Assembly: GCF_004360225.1 (NCBI RefSeq)
Contig: NZ_SNUA01000005.1
Coordinates: 186,001 to 250,000 of the forward strand
Direction: 5' to 3'
DNA: 64,000 bases
From: Alcanivorax sp. 24
GTDB taxonomy: Bacteria > Pseudomonadota > Gammaproteobacteria > Pseudomonadales > Alcanivoracaceae
Below are positions 1 through 9,220 of this stretch, one piece after another (within the stretch, counting starts at the first letter, position 1; each line of letters begins with the position of its first letter). The notes below the pieces were generated by a model, which was not told where the DNA came from, made no database searches, and was given only the letters and a program-made list of their open reading frames with translations. Both the position numbers and the translations under genes were made by a program.

Positions 1-2227
1 GGCGGCTGAATACCGGGTCCCAGGGATTCTGTTCTCTGAGCTCGGCCAGCAAGGCGCGCCTCTCATCCGGTCGGTCGCCCAGCAAGTTCAACAGGGCCAG
101 ACGCAGCGACCGGTCGGCCGGGTGGGCGCGCAACTGCTGGCGCAGCACCTGCCGGGCCCGCCTCGGCTGGCCGCCATCGTGCAGGGCGATGGCCAGCACA
201 TAGGCGTAATCGCCGTTGTCCGGCGCCAGACGGTGGGCCGCCTGGAACGCCGCCAGCGCCGCCCGATGCTCGCGGTGGCGCACCAACGACAGCCCCAGGG
301 CATGACGCAGGCTGGCCTCGTCCGGGTACCGGGCGATCTGCTCGCGCAGCAGGGCGCGCGCCCGGTCGGCCTCGCCCTTGTATTGCTCAAGCCATTGCGC
401 CAGCAGCACGGTGGCCGGGAAGAACGCCGGATCACGGCGCAGGGCGTCGCGCAGCGCCGCTTCGACCCGATCCTGACGACCGGTAAGCAGGTACAGGTTG
501 GCGAGATTGAAGTGGGCGTCGGCGCGCTCCAGCAGGCCTTGCTGCACCGCTTCGTATTCCGCCAGCCAGGCCGGCGGTGGCGTGTGCCGCGAGCCACCAC
601 TGGCCTGCAACCGTTGCCAGGCCGCCGCCAGCCGAACCGCGCGCACCGGGTCGGTCAGCAGCGGCTGCAAGGCCGCCACCACCTCGCCGGGGGGTAACAG
701 GGCCGGGGCCATCGCCACCGCCGCTTCGCGTACCGCCGCGGCCTGGTCGGCCAGGCCGTCGCGCACCGCCTGACCCGCCCGCGCCGACGGATAGGCCGGC
801 AGTTCAGAAAGCAGAGCGGCACGCCGCAATGCCGGCAGATCCTGCCGCGCCAGTTGTTCGAACAGCGCGCCGGCGGCACCCGCTTCGCCGCCACGGGCCT
901 TGAACAGCGCCCGCGCGTAGCCGCCGTCTCGTGGTTGATGATCCGGGTACCAGCGGCGGAAAGCGTCGATCAGCGGCCCCTCGGCCTCGCCGGCGTGGCA
1001 TTGCAGACAGGCGTCGTCGTGGCCCAGCGCCCGCGCCTGCGCCGGGTCCGGCGAGGTGAAGCCGTGATCATGGCGAAGGTCATTGCCCATATAGACCTTG
1101 CCGGGCATGTGGCAGGCCTGGCATTGCGCCCCCGGCGAGCCGGCGGCGTGATGATGGTGCGCCGGGCTGTCGTAGTCGCCGGCGCGCAGGCCATCACCAC
1201 GAATCGCCGGGCGCACCGGCTCGCCGGTGCCGTTGTGGCACTGTGTGCAGACCGCGTTGCCGGGGGCACGCAAGGCGCCGCTGTGGGCGTTGTGGCAATC
1301 CGAGCAGACCACGCCGGCGGCGTGCATGCGGCTTTGCACGAAAGCGCCGTACTCGAACACTTCGCCCCGGATGGTGCCGTCCACCTCGTACAGATCCGCG
1401 CTCAGCCCGGTCACCCGGTAATCGTCACGCAGGGCGGCGCCGGGGTGGGCACCGTCGCCCAGCGGTGCGCGCCGACTGTGGCAGCGCGCGCAGGTGTCCA
1501 CCTCGGAGGCACGGGCGGCGTCGGTGAGGGGCACCTCGAAACCGTGGCCGGGCACCGCCTCCGCTGGCGCCCGCGCCCACGCCAGATGCCGTGAGGCCGG
1601 GCCGTGACAGCTCTGGCAGCCCACGCCCAGGGCCCGCCAATGGCTGTCGAAGCGGTCCCCGGCGGCATCGTAGCCCCGTTGAAAACCGCTGGTGTGGCAC
1701 TCGATGCAGATGAAGTTGGCGTTCTGGGCGGGCTGGCGCCAATGCAACGGGTGCCGCTCGTCCACCTCCGGCCGGTCATAGAGATGGAACCAGGACCGCG
1801 TTTGCGTATCCCAGGCCACGCCATACGCCTGCAGCCGCCCGCCCTCCGTTTCCAGCAGGTATTGCTGCAGCGGCTCCCAGCCGAAGGTGTAGGCCACCTG
1901 GTGTTCTTCCGGTTCACCGTCCCGCTCCTGGGTGCGAATCCAGAACTCGCCGTCTCTGCGAAAAAAAACGCTGCTCTGGGTCTCGCCAACGAAACCGGTG
2001 CCGTCGAAGGCGCCGCGCACGGTTTGATCGGTGGGCTCGGTCATCGCGCGATGGTGATGCGAACCGCGCCAATCGCGCACCTGGGCCTGATGGCACTGCC
2101 CGCATTGCGTCTCTTCGACCCAGTGCGCGGTAATCGGGCCGGCGGCCCCGCCGCCCCGCGCCTGGAACACCGCCACCAGCACACCGGCCAGCACCGCCAA
2201 CAAAGCCACCGCGACAGCGGTACGCAT
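1..2227 (-). CDS. Octaheme c-type cytochrome with C-terminal TPR repeats (3' end outside window)
   Basis: The reading frame stays open from ATG at 2227 to the left edge (at least 742 codons), so the C-terminus is missing. Residues 5-22 form a hydrophobic signal or anchor. Eight CxxCH haem sites are visible, starting near residues 42 (CGQCH), 174 (CIECH), 204 (CQSCH), 246 (CARCH), 308 (CSDCH), 326 (CTQCH), 368 (CQACH) and 406 (CLQCH). After about residue 430 the sequence becomes alanine/leucine-rich, with helical repeats and then TPR-like repeats of about 34 residues. It is probably a periplasmic electron-transfer or multihaem redox protein using its TPR part as a docking surface; the substrate is not deducible. 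The start lies 2 nt after the stop of the upstream histidine kinase, so the two are probably co-transcribed. Confidence 0.85.
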   Translation of the reverse strand, partial: MRTAVAVALLAVLAGVLVAVFQARGGGAAGPITAHWVEETQCGQCHQAQVRDWRGSHHHRAMTEPTDQTVRGAFDGTGFVGETQSSVFFRRDGEFWIRTQERDGEPEEHQVAYTFGWEPLQQYLLETEGGRLQAYGVAWDTQTRSWFHLYDRPEVDERHPLHWRQPAQNANFICIECHTSGFQRGYDAAGDRFDSHWRALGVGCQSCHGPASRHLAWARAPAEAVPGHGFEVPLTDAARASEVDTCARCHSRRAPLGDGAHPGAALRDDYRVTGLSADLYEVDGTIRGEVFEYGAFVQSRMHAAGVVCSDCHNAHSGALRAPGNAVCTQCHNGTGEPVRPAIRGDGLRAGDYDSPAHHHHAAGSPGAQCQACHMPGKVYMGNDLRHDHGFTSPDPAQARALGHDDACLQCHAGEAEGPLIDAFRRWYPDHQPRDGGYARALFKARGGEAGAAGALFEQLARQDLPALRRAALLSELPAYPSARAGQAVRDGLADQAAAVREAAVAMAPALLPPGEVVAALQPLLTDPVRAVRLAAAWQRLQASGGSRHTPPPAWLAEYEAVQQGLLERADAHFNLANLYLLTGRQDRVEAALRDALRRDPAFFPATVLLAQWLEQYKGEADRARALLREQIARYPDEASLRHALGLSLVRHREHRAALAAFQAAHRLAPDNGDYAYVLAIALHDGGQPRRARQVLRQQLRAHPADRSLRLALLNLLGDRPDERRALLAELREQNPWDPVFSR

Positions 2228-2229
2228 GG

Positions 2230-4053
2230 CTACGCCACCGGATCCGGCTGGCCCTGGTCCGGCTCCGCGCCGGGCAGACGCAGGGGCAGCAGCAGGGTCA
2301 GACGGGTGCCGCTGGCCAGGGGTTCGATGTCGATCACACCGTTCAGTTGCCGGACCCGGCGACGCATGTTGATCAGTCCCTCACCGCCCCGCTCGGGCCG
2401 GCGTGGAAAGGGGCGGCCATCGTTTTCCACCGTGATGCACGCCTGGCCGCACTCGGACCGGGCGCCACGTACCGTGATCCGGGTGGCGCCGCCGTGCCGC
2501 AGGGCGTTGGTGATCGCCTCCTGCAGGATGCGCAACACATTGAGCGCGTGGGACGGGGTGACCCCGGCGATCTCCGGCAGCGGTGCCAGCGACCAGTCCA
2601 TCGCCACGCCCAACCGTTTGAGCTGCCGCTCCAGACGTTCCCGCAATCCCGCCAGAGCCACCGGCAGTTCGTGGTCGTCGATGTCCAGCGAATGAATCAC
2701 CAGCCGCAGATCATCCAGGGCCTCGCGGGCGGCGCCTTCCACCCGTTCCGATTTCTCCCGCTCCGAAAGCGCGATGATCGAGGCCAGATGACCGGACAGG
2801 CCATCGTGCAGGTCAGCGGTCAGGCGCCGACGTTCCTCGCTGAGCGCCCGCGCGGCGGTTTCGCGGCGTTCGTCCTGGTGCAGCCGCTCAAGCTCCCGTT
2901 CCTGCTCCCGCAGCCGTTGCGTCAGATAACCATTGATGTTGTCCAGACGCCCCAGGCTCAGACCCAGACGGCGCATCAGGATCATGGCAATGCCGATCAT
3001 CATCGCCGGGCGGTAATACACCGACAGGAAGATCGGCCCGTCCAGCCAGGTCATGATGATGGCGAAGTCGTGCAGGGCCGCCACCGTCGACAGCAACAGC
3101 GGCAGCACCAGCAGCCAGGCTTCCTCGACCCGCCGTGCCAGCGCCGCCCACACCAGAATCGCCAGTGCCGCCAACTGCCCGAGCATGTTCAGTGGCGCAT
3201 TGACGAACAGCACCACCTGCGCCGGCGGCACCAGCCCCAGGGCGCTGACCAGAATGCAGGCGGCGGGCACGCCCGGCACCGTGATCTTCAACCAGCGCGG
3301 TACCGGCACACCGGCGATCAGCAAAACGGTGATCACCAGGATTTCGCAGGCCGCCGAACCGGCCATGATGGCGTAGTACATGGCCTCGACCGGCGTCGGC
3401 AGCAACTCCCGCATCATTCCCAGATAAACGAACATGGAGGTGGTCAACAACAGGAACAGCCAGCCGAACAACGACTCCTGGGGCCGGTAAAGCCACACCA
3501 CCAGAACCACCAGAGCGATCAGCAGTTGCCCGGCGGGCACCATCAAGCGCAGGTACTCAAGCACGAACACCCGGGTCCGGTAATACGGCGCCAGCCGTTC
3601 GGCCTTGTCCACGTACAGAGTGGAGAGGTAACCGGGTACCAGGCCCAGGGTCTGCACCCGGATATCGACCTGGTTCCCGCCGCGCTCGAGCAGCTTCCCC
3701 GGCAACGCCACCAGCGCCGGAACGCCCGAGGCCAACGACACCAGGGTGGTGCGGTTTTCCGTGTCCGCGATCCGTTCGCCGGCCACTTCGACCACCGCCC
3801 GCTGGCTGATCGTCGGCAAATAAAGATAGACCGGGTCCCGGCCATCCCAGTCAAACCGGATGCGATAGTGTTCCCAGCCGCCGGCGGGGCGGCCGGCCTG
3901 GGGCAGGGATACCGGCGTCCAGACGCCATCCTGATAGCGCTCAGCGGTGTCGATGCGGCCGCTGGCCGGCTCCGGCAGGGTCCCCCACAGCGGAGCGCTG
4001 GCAAGCAGCGCCATCACCGCCCACAGCACCGCGAACCCCACCGTGCGCTTCAC
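2230..4053 (-). CDS. NarX/DegS-type sensor histidine kinase with seven-helix membrane sensor
   Basis: 607 aa from GTG at 4053. This start overlaps the stop of the upstream response regulator in a GTGA junction; the longer upstream frame would run 120 bases into the regulator and is rejected. Order: N-terminal signal/TM (about 5-25), a beta-rich extracytoplasmic domain (about 30-160) like 7TMR-DISM sensors, seven membrane helices (about 163-363), a short coiled coil, a HisKA_3 dimerisation domain with the phospho-accepting His near residue 416 (motif DLHDG), and a HATPase domain with its N-box near 516 and a GGEGL motif near 564. It should autophosphorylate and pass phosphate to the adjacent LuxR-type regulator. 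The ligand is unknown; the position between regulator and octaheme cytochrome suggests a redox or carbon signal, which is inference. Confidence 0.88.
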   Translation of the reverse strand: MKRTVGFAVLWAVMALLASAPLWGTLPEPASGRIDTAERYQDGVWTPVSLPQAGRPAGGWEHYRIRFDWDGRDPVYLYLPTISQRAVVEVAGERIADTENRTTLVSLASGVPALVALPGKLLERGGNQVDIRVQTLGLVPGYLSTLYVDKAERLAPYYRTRVFVLEYLRLMVPAGQLLIALVVLVVWLYRPQESLFGWLFLLLTTSMFVYLGMMRELLPTPVEAMYYAIMAGSAACEILVITVLLIAGVPVPRWLKITVPGVPAACILVSALGLVPPAQVVLFVNAPLNMLGQLAALAILVWAALARRVEEAWLLVLPLLLSTVAALHDFAIIMTWLDGPIFLSVYYRPAMMIGIAMILMRRLGLSLGRLDNINGYLTQRLREQERELERLHQDERRETAARALSEERRRLTADLHDGLSGHLASIIALSEREKSERVEGAAREALDDLRLVIHSLDIDDHELPVALAGLRERLERQLKRLGVAMDWSLAPLPEIAGVTPSHALNVLRILQEAITNALRHGGATRITVRGARSECGQACITVENDGRPFPRRPERGGEGLINMRRRVRQLNGVIDIEPLASGTRLTLLLPLRLPGAEPDQGQPDPVA

Positions 4054-4703
4054 AAGCGCAACAACCCGCGTTTGGACGCTTCGTAAACGGCCTCGGACCG
4101 ATTGTTCGCCGCCAGCTTCCGGTAGATGTTCTTGATGTGCACCGGCACGGTCTGGCGGGAAATGCCCAGCCATTCGGCCAGTTCCGTGTAGGTGAAACCT
4201 TTGGCGATCCCCCGCAGGATATCCATTTCCCGTGGCGTCAGACCTGGCCCGGTGGCGTCATCCGCCGGCTTGTTCATGCGACGCACCAGAATCCTGGCGA
4301 TGGAAGAGGAAATCGGCGAACGCCCGGCGCGCAGCTCCTCGATGGCTTCCACCAGTTCGATGGAGTCGGCGTCCTTGAGCAAATAACCCACCGCGCCGGC
4401 CTCGATGGCGGCAAGCACGGTTTCGTCGTCGGCCAGCACCGAGATGACCATGGCATCGGCGTCGGGATGGCGTTGACGCAATCGGCGGATGGCGTCTATG
4501 CCGTGACCGTCCGGAAGATTCAGATCGGTCATCAACAGATCCACCGGATGCTGATCCAGCGCCGTCAGCGCTTGTTCCAACGTGGCGCAGACCGCCACCA
4601 ACTCGCCGCCGTCCCAGGCATGGAGAATGGCCACGAAGCGTTCCCGCAAAGGCGCGTCGTCCTCAAGCAGTACGATACGTACCGTGCCGCTGGTCCCCGT
4701 CAT
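4050..4703 (-). CDS. NarL/FixJ-family response regulator
   Basis: 217 aa from ATG at 4703, preceded by GGGGA about 8 nt upstream; a 47-codon upstream extension lacks homology-like sequence and a ribosome site. The receiver domain (about 8-125) has the acidic pair in LLEDD (residues 12-16), the phospho-acceptor Asp60 (motif MTDLNLP) and Lys110 (YLLKD). The C-terminal LuxR-type helix-turn-helix (about 153-215) reads LTPREMDIL then GISRQTVPVHIKNIYRKL. It is paired with the histidine kinase whose start overlaps its stop. The sulfatase gene is transcribed divergently 156 bp away, which makes the sulfatase and the gene's own operon the first targets to test. Confidence 0.9.
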   Translation of the reverse strand: MTGTSGTVRIVLLEDDAPLRERFVAILHAWDGGELVAVCATLEQALTALDQHPVDLLMTDLNLPDGHGIDAIRRLRQRHPDADAMVISVLADDETVLAAIEAGAVGYLLKDADSIELVEAIEELRAGRSPISSSIARILVRRMNKPADDATGPGLTPREMDILRGIAKGFTYTELAEWLGISRQTVPVHIKNIYRKLAANNRSEAVYEASKRGLLRL

Positions 4704-4859
4704 TGTTGTTTTCCCCAGGCTGCAAGAATCGCCAGCGACAGAATGCCCCACCCGCCCATCGCCGTTGGATACCCCATTTATGGTATGGGCTTGCGGTCCA
4801 GAGCAAGAAAAAGATAACCGGGGCGGAAAAGCATTTACCAACAAGAAAAGGGGGATAGC

Positions 4860-7109
4860 ATGAAACCATCATTAAGCGGCCTGACACTGGCAAGTTGTGC
4901 CTTGTTCACGCTCGGCGGCTGCTTCGATTCGGACTCCGGATCATCACGGGATGATGGCGCGGACGCACCCACGCCACCCAACATTCTGTTTATCGTGGTC
5001 GACGATGCCGGTATCGATCAGTTCCGGGCGTTCGGTTACGGCGGCGCGATCCCGGCGGAAACCAGTAGCATCGACGCCATCGCCAACGCCGGAGTGCGGT
5101 TCCGCAACACCTGGTCGATGCCCACCTGTTCACCGACCCGCGCCACCTTTTTCGAGGGGCGCTATCCGTTCCGCAACAACGTGCGCAACGCCATCGTCTC
5201 CAATGACCTGGCCAATTCCCAGGTGTCGCCCTACACCCTGACCGTGCCGCGACTGCTCCGGGAAGAAGCCGGCTACGTCAGCGCCCTGATCGGCAAGATG
5301 CATCTGACCGGTTCCGACTTGGGCCCCGAGAATCATCCGCTGGGCGACGGCGCCATGCGTGAACTGGGCTGGGACTACTTCGCCGGCTATCTGGATGGCG
5401 CGCCCTACCCGATCGATACCACCGGCGGCGGCGTGGCGGCGGAGGGCACCTACCAGTGCGGCTTCGTGCCCAACACCGTGGCCGACAGCGAGAACGGCGC
5501 GGACTTCGGTGTCTGCTATCTGGCCGATGGCGGGCATCTGATCATGAACGACCTGGACGCCTACCCGACGCCGGGACGTACCTGCGTGGAACGCGGCGGC
5601 CTGTTCGATCCCGAGGCCACGGTGTACAGCGACGTGCGCCGAGCCGAACTCGACTTCACTGTCCAGAACGGCTATTACACCGGCGAATGGAAAATCAATC
5701 ACGCCGATGGCCGCGACGAAACCCTGCTCGCCGCCGATCCCCGCGCCCGCGGTTACCGCACCGTGCGGGAGACCGACCGCGCCATCGACTGGATCACGCA
5801 AACCCGCGCCCGGCAGCCCGGCACCCCCTGGATGCTCAGCCTCGGCTATTCCGCCCTGCATGCACCGCTGCAACCGCCGCCGGCGGCCCTGCTGCCGCAC
5901 CCGGACGCGGACCTCAGCCTGCTCGGCTGCGGCACCCCCGCCGCCAATCAGTTGGCGGAACTGGGCATCGTCGATCCCACCGAAGCGGCGGATTTCGCCC
6001 AGCAACGGGCGGTGGCCCAACACATGCTGGAGGCGGTGGATCATGAGATCGGGCGCCTGCTGGTGGAAACCGGCATCGCCAAGCGGCTCGATGACGGCAC
6101 CCTGCGCTACAATCCGGACAGCAACACCGTAGTGGTGTTCACCAGCGACAACGGCACTTACATGCCCAGCGTCAAACTGCCGTTCGATCCGGTACGGGCC
6201 AAAGGCTCGCTCTATCAATCCGGCGTCTGGGTGCCGCTGGCGGTGGCCGGCCCTGAATCCATCGTCAACAGCCCGGACCGCGACGTGCCGCACATGGTCA
6301 ACAACACCGATCTGTTCAGCCTGTTCCGGGAAATCGCCGGCATCGGCGAGGAGCGTCTGCCCGCCTCGGTGCAACTGGACGCCCGGCCGGTGATGCCCTA
6401 CCTGACCGAACCGGACCACCAGACCATTCGCGACACCAACTTCAGCGAGCTGGGCACCAATTTCAGCGCTGATCCCGCTCCGCCCTGCGTCATTCCCGGC
6501 GCCAATGTGTGCGTGGAAATCTTCCCGCAACAGGGCGTCTGCGAAGACCAGAGCGGCATCTGGTACGGTCCCGGCGGCGTGGCCGGCGCGGACGGTTTCA
6601 ATTCCTGCTGCGCGGTCAACGATTACCGGGTATCCCAGGGCGAGGACCCGGTAAAACTGTTTCCTCACCATCAGAGCACTCTGCGTGACGAACACTATAA
6701 GCTGGTGCGCATCAGCCGCCTGGACTGCGCCACGGACACCTTCATCGATAGCGAGGAATTCTACGAGATCAATGAAAGCCCGGACCCGCTGACCTTGAAA
6801 CTCGACCGCGAAGACCAGGACCTGCTGGCGGGCAAAACGCCGGATCAACTGACCGCCACGGAGCAAACCCATTACGCGGCCTTGAGCAACGGTTTGACCG
6901 ACTTGCTGGCCAGAGACAGCGCATGCCCCGGCGACGGCAACGACGATGGCAGGGTCGACGCCACCGACCTGGAGCAATGGGCCTGGTGGGCCGACCCCGA
7001 TCAGGGCGGCGGCCTGTCGAGCTGGTACGACGTCAACCTGGATGGCGTGACCGACACCGCCGACCGCGATCTGATCGAGGCCAATATGGGGCTGGACTGC
7101 CGGCCCTGA
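4860..7109 (+). CDS. Sulfatase-family lipoprotein with C-terminal dockerin-like repeats
   Basis: 749 aa. The signal peptide ends in the lipobox LGGC with Cys21 lipidated; +2 is Phe, so outer-membrane sorting is expected. The alkaline-phosphatase-fold sulfatase core starts at NILFIVVDDAG (metal-binding Asp48/Asp49). Cys90 lies in CSPTR, the C-x-P-x-R signature whose Cys is converted to formylglycine, so a sulfatase-maturing enzyme elsewhere is required. A second metal motif, FTSDNGT, lies near residue 425. The last 60 residues, bounded by Cys689 and Cys747, hold two calcium-loop-like segments (DGNDDGRVDATD and DVNLDGVTDTAD) resembling dockerin repeats. Ribosome site AGGGGGAT. Substrate unknown. 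It is divergent from a two-component operon. Confidence 0.88.
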   Translation: MKPSLSGLTLASCALFTLGGCFDSDSGSSRDDGADAPTPPNILFIVVDDAGIDQFRAFGYGGAIPAETSSIDAIANAGVRFRNTWSMPTCSPTRATFFEGRYPFRNNVRNAIVSNDLANSQVSPYTLTVPRLLREEAGYVSALIGKMHLTGSDLGPENHPLGDGAMRELGWDYFAGYLDGAPYPIDTTGGGVAAEGTYQCGFVPNTVADSENGADFGVCYLADGGHLIMNDLDAYPTPGRTCVERGGLFDPEATVYSDVRRAELDFTVQNGYYTGEWKINHADGRDETLLAADPRARGYRTVRETDRAIDWITQTRARQPGTPWMLSLGYSALHAPLQPPPAALLPHPDADLSLLGCGTPAANQLAELGIVDPTEAADFAQQRAVAQHMLEAVDHEIGRLLVETGIAKRLDDGTLRYNPDSNTVVVFTSDNGTYMPSVKLPFDPVRAKGSLYQSGVWVPLAVAGPESIVNSPDRDVPHMVNNTDLFSLFREIAGIGEERLPASVQLDARPVMPYLTEPDHQTIRDTNFSELGTNFSADPAPPCVIPGANVCVEIFPQQGVCEDQSGIWYGPGGVAGADGFNSCCAVNDYRVSQGEDPVKLFPHHQSTLRDEHYKLVRISRLDCATDTFIDSEEFYEINESPDPLTLKLDREDQDLLAGKTPDQLTATEQTHYAALSNGLTDLLARDSACPGDGNDDGRVDATDLEQWAWWADPDQGGGLSSWYDVNLDGVTDTADRDLIEANMGLDCRP

Positions 7110-7152
7110 AGCTCCGGCATTGAGGTATTGCTTACACGCGATACGCTGGCAC

Positions 7153-7173
7153 GCGGGGACCTCAGGTCCCCGC
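7153..7173 (+). terminator. Hairpin between convergent sulfatase and TRAP permease genes
   Basis: Perfect 9-bp stem with a 3-nt loop (GCGGGGACC/GGTCCCCGC), 43 nt past the sulfatase stop and overlapping the last codons of the convergent permease gene. Only a weak T-rich tail (TGTTT) follows on the + strand, so intrinsic termination is plausible but not certain. Confidence 0.4.
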
Positions 7174-9180
7174 TGTTTGCCCTGCCGGCATGGTCCGCAC
7201 CGATAGCCAGGCAGCGCCGATGGCGGGCACCAGCAGCGCGGCGCTGATCAGGGACAGGGTCAGGTTGGTCAGTGGCACCGGGCCTCCTCCCGGGATAGCC
7301 AGCAGCATGCCGCCGCCGATCAGCGCCAGCCGGATCGGCCACTCCAGAACCCGGTTTACCGACAGGTCGCCGACACCCAGCAGGTAGCCCTGCATGGCGC
7401 AGGCGATCAGCAGCACGCCAAAGAACGCCTGAGTGATCACCACCACAACCTCATGCCAGGCCCCCTGAAAAATCAGCGCCGGATTCAGTACGAACAGGAA
7501 CGGAATGAAATAGATCACACTGCCCAGCCGCATCGCCTGGACTCCGGTTTCCATTGCCCTTGCTCCGGCCACCGTGGCGGCGGCGAAGGCACCGAGGGCC
7601 ACCGGCGGCGTAATGAAACTGAGCATGCCCCAGTAAAGAATGAACAGGTGGACCGCCAACGGGTCCATGCCACCACCGTTGATCAGCGCCGGCGCCAGTG
7701 CCACCGCCAGGAAGATGTAGGCCGCCGTCACTGTCATGCCGATACCGAGAATAAAGCTGGTCAGCGCCCCCATCAGCAACAGCACCAGAGTGTTGCCGCC
7801 AGCCAGGAAAATCAGGTCGTTGGCGATGGTGCCGGAAAGTCCGGTCACCGACAGCGCGCCCACCAGCAGGCCGACCCCGGCCAGGATGGCGATCAGTTCG
7901 GCAAACAGCTTGCCCGAGGTCGAGAAGAAATTCTTGACCTCCCGCCAGCCCCAGCGCTGATAAGGCAGGAGCTGATTGATGATCAGCAGCAGCGCCGTGG
8001 CGAAGAACGGCGCGGTGGCCTCCCGCCGCAGGAAGAACAGCAACCAGATCAGCAAAGCGAAGACAAAAATGAAATACCAGCCTTCTTTCAGCGTCTGGCG
8101 CAACGATGGCAGCTCGTCCTCCGGCAGGCCCTTGATCCCGTATCTGGCCGCGTAGGCATCGATCTGGATGAACAGCCCGAGGAAATAGAGCACCGAAGGC
8201 ACCACCGCGGCCAGGGCGATGGTACCGTAGGGAATGTTCAGGAACGACGCCATGATGAAGGCGGTGGCGCCCATCACCGGCGGCATCAGCACCCCCCCGG
8301 TGGAAGCACAGGCCTCCACGCCGGCGGCATAGGATTTGCCGAACCCCATCCGGCGCATGGCGGGGATCGACATGACGCCGGTGGTCATGACATTGGTGAT
8401 CACGCTGCCGCTCATCGAGCCCATCAACCCGCTGGAAAACACCGCCACCTTGGCGGGCCCGCCACGGACGTGGCCAAGCAGGGAAAACGCCAGGTTAATG
8501 AAAAACTTGCCGCCGCCGGTTTGCTGCAGAGCCACTCCGAACAGCAGGAAGCCGATCACCAGATTGGCGAACGCCTGCAGTGGGATCCCCATGATGCCTT
8601 CCCGGCTCATGGCCAGATAAATAGCGGTAGCGTCCGGGCTGGAAGGAAAACCCTGGATCGGCCCGGGCATCACATCGGCGAAGATCGGATAGAGGCTGGC
8701 ACAGCCAACGATCACGGCGATCGGCCAGCCGCCCGCCCGGCGTACCGCTTCCACTACAATCGCCCAGAACAAAAAGCTCAGGGTCACCGCGTGGCCCGGC
8801 GCGGCGTATTCCCAGCCCCGGTTGAGGATATGTTCCGCGTTGTAAACAAAGAAGGCGCACACCACCACGGCGGCGATGAACAGCAGTACGTCATACCAGG
8901 GCACCCGGTCCCGGGCACCATGGCGATTGATCGGCCAGAGCAGAAACACCAACGGCAGCATCAGGGCCACCACGGTGTAGAAAAACTGGCTTTCCACCCG
9001 GGTGATGAGGTTGATGATCCGCAGGTTGAACAGGTAGTCAATGGTGATCAGAGTCAGGGCCAGGGTGGCCAGTCTCGGCACCCATAGCCAGAAACCGGAA
9101 AGGGAGCGAATGCCGGAAATATTTTCCGGCTGGCTGACCGTATCCCTGGGGGACGTTGCCTGAGTCGAACTCATGGTCAT
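7162..9180 (-). CDS. TRAP transporter permease, fused DctQ-DctM type (TAXI system 1)
   Basis: 672 aa with well over a dozen hydrophobic helices: a small four-helix N-terminal part (about 30-140, DctQ-like) fused to a large DctM-like part (about 150-640). Conserved-looking stretches include GSMSGSVITNV, GVLMPPVMGATAF and PPVALGAFAAA. It should import a carboxylate in symport with Na+ or H+ using the binding protein encoded 40 nt upstream. Two in-frame ATGs exist at 9180 and 9174; the GGAG site is 4 and 10 nt away respectively, so the shorter start is equally possible. It is last in the operon acyl-CoA ligase, TAXI protein, permease. Confidence 0.9.
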   Translation of the reverse strand: MTMSSTQATSPRDTVSQPENISGIRSLSGFWLWVPRLATLALTLITIDYLFNLRIINLITRVESQFFYTVVALMLPLVFLLWPINRHGARDRVPWYDVLLFIAAVVVCAFFVYNAEHILNRGWEYAAPGHAVTLSFLFWAIVVEAVRRAGGWPIAVIVGCASLYPIFADVMPGPIQGFPSSPDATAIYLAMSREGIMGIPLQAFANLVIGFLLFGVALQQTGGGKFFINLAFSLLGHVRGGPAKVAVFSSGLMGSMSGSVITNVMTTGVMSIPAMRRMGFGKSYAAGVEACASTGGVLMPPVMGATAFIMASFLNIPYGTIALAAVVPSVLYFLGLFIQIDAYAARYGIKGLPEDELPSLRQTLKEGWYFIFVFALLIWLLFFLRREATAPFFATALLLIINQLLPYQRWGWREVKNFFSTSGKLFAELIAILAGVGLLVGALSVTGLSGTIANDLIFLAGGNTLVLLLMGALTSFILGIGMTVTAAYIFLAVALAPALINGGGMDPLAVHLFILYWGMLSFITPPVALGAFAAATVAGARAMETGVQAMRLGSVIYFIPFLFVLNPALIFQGAWHEVVVVITQAFFGVLLIACAMQGYLLGVGDLSVNRVLEWPIRLALIGGGMLLAIPGGGPVPLTNLTLSLISAALLVPAIGAAWLSVRTMPAGQTAGT

Positions 9181-9220
9181 GAAACTCCGGGCGGGAACTT
9201 GCGAGCACAGGATGACGGGT

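Noticed and set aside
2347..4086. 579-codon plus-strand frame opposite the histidine kinase
   Set aside because: A GC-rich shadow of the real gene; composition is Gln/His/Arg-rich.
5130..6977. 615-codon minus-strand frame opposite the sulfatase
   Set aside because: Lies wholly on the other strand of a gene with clear active-site motifs.
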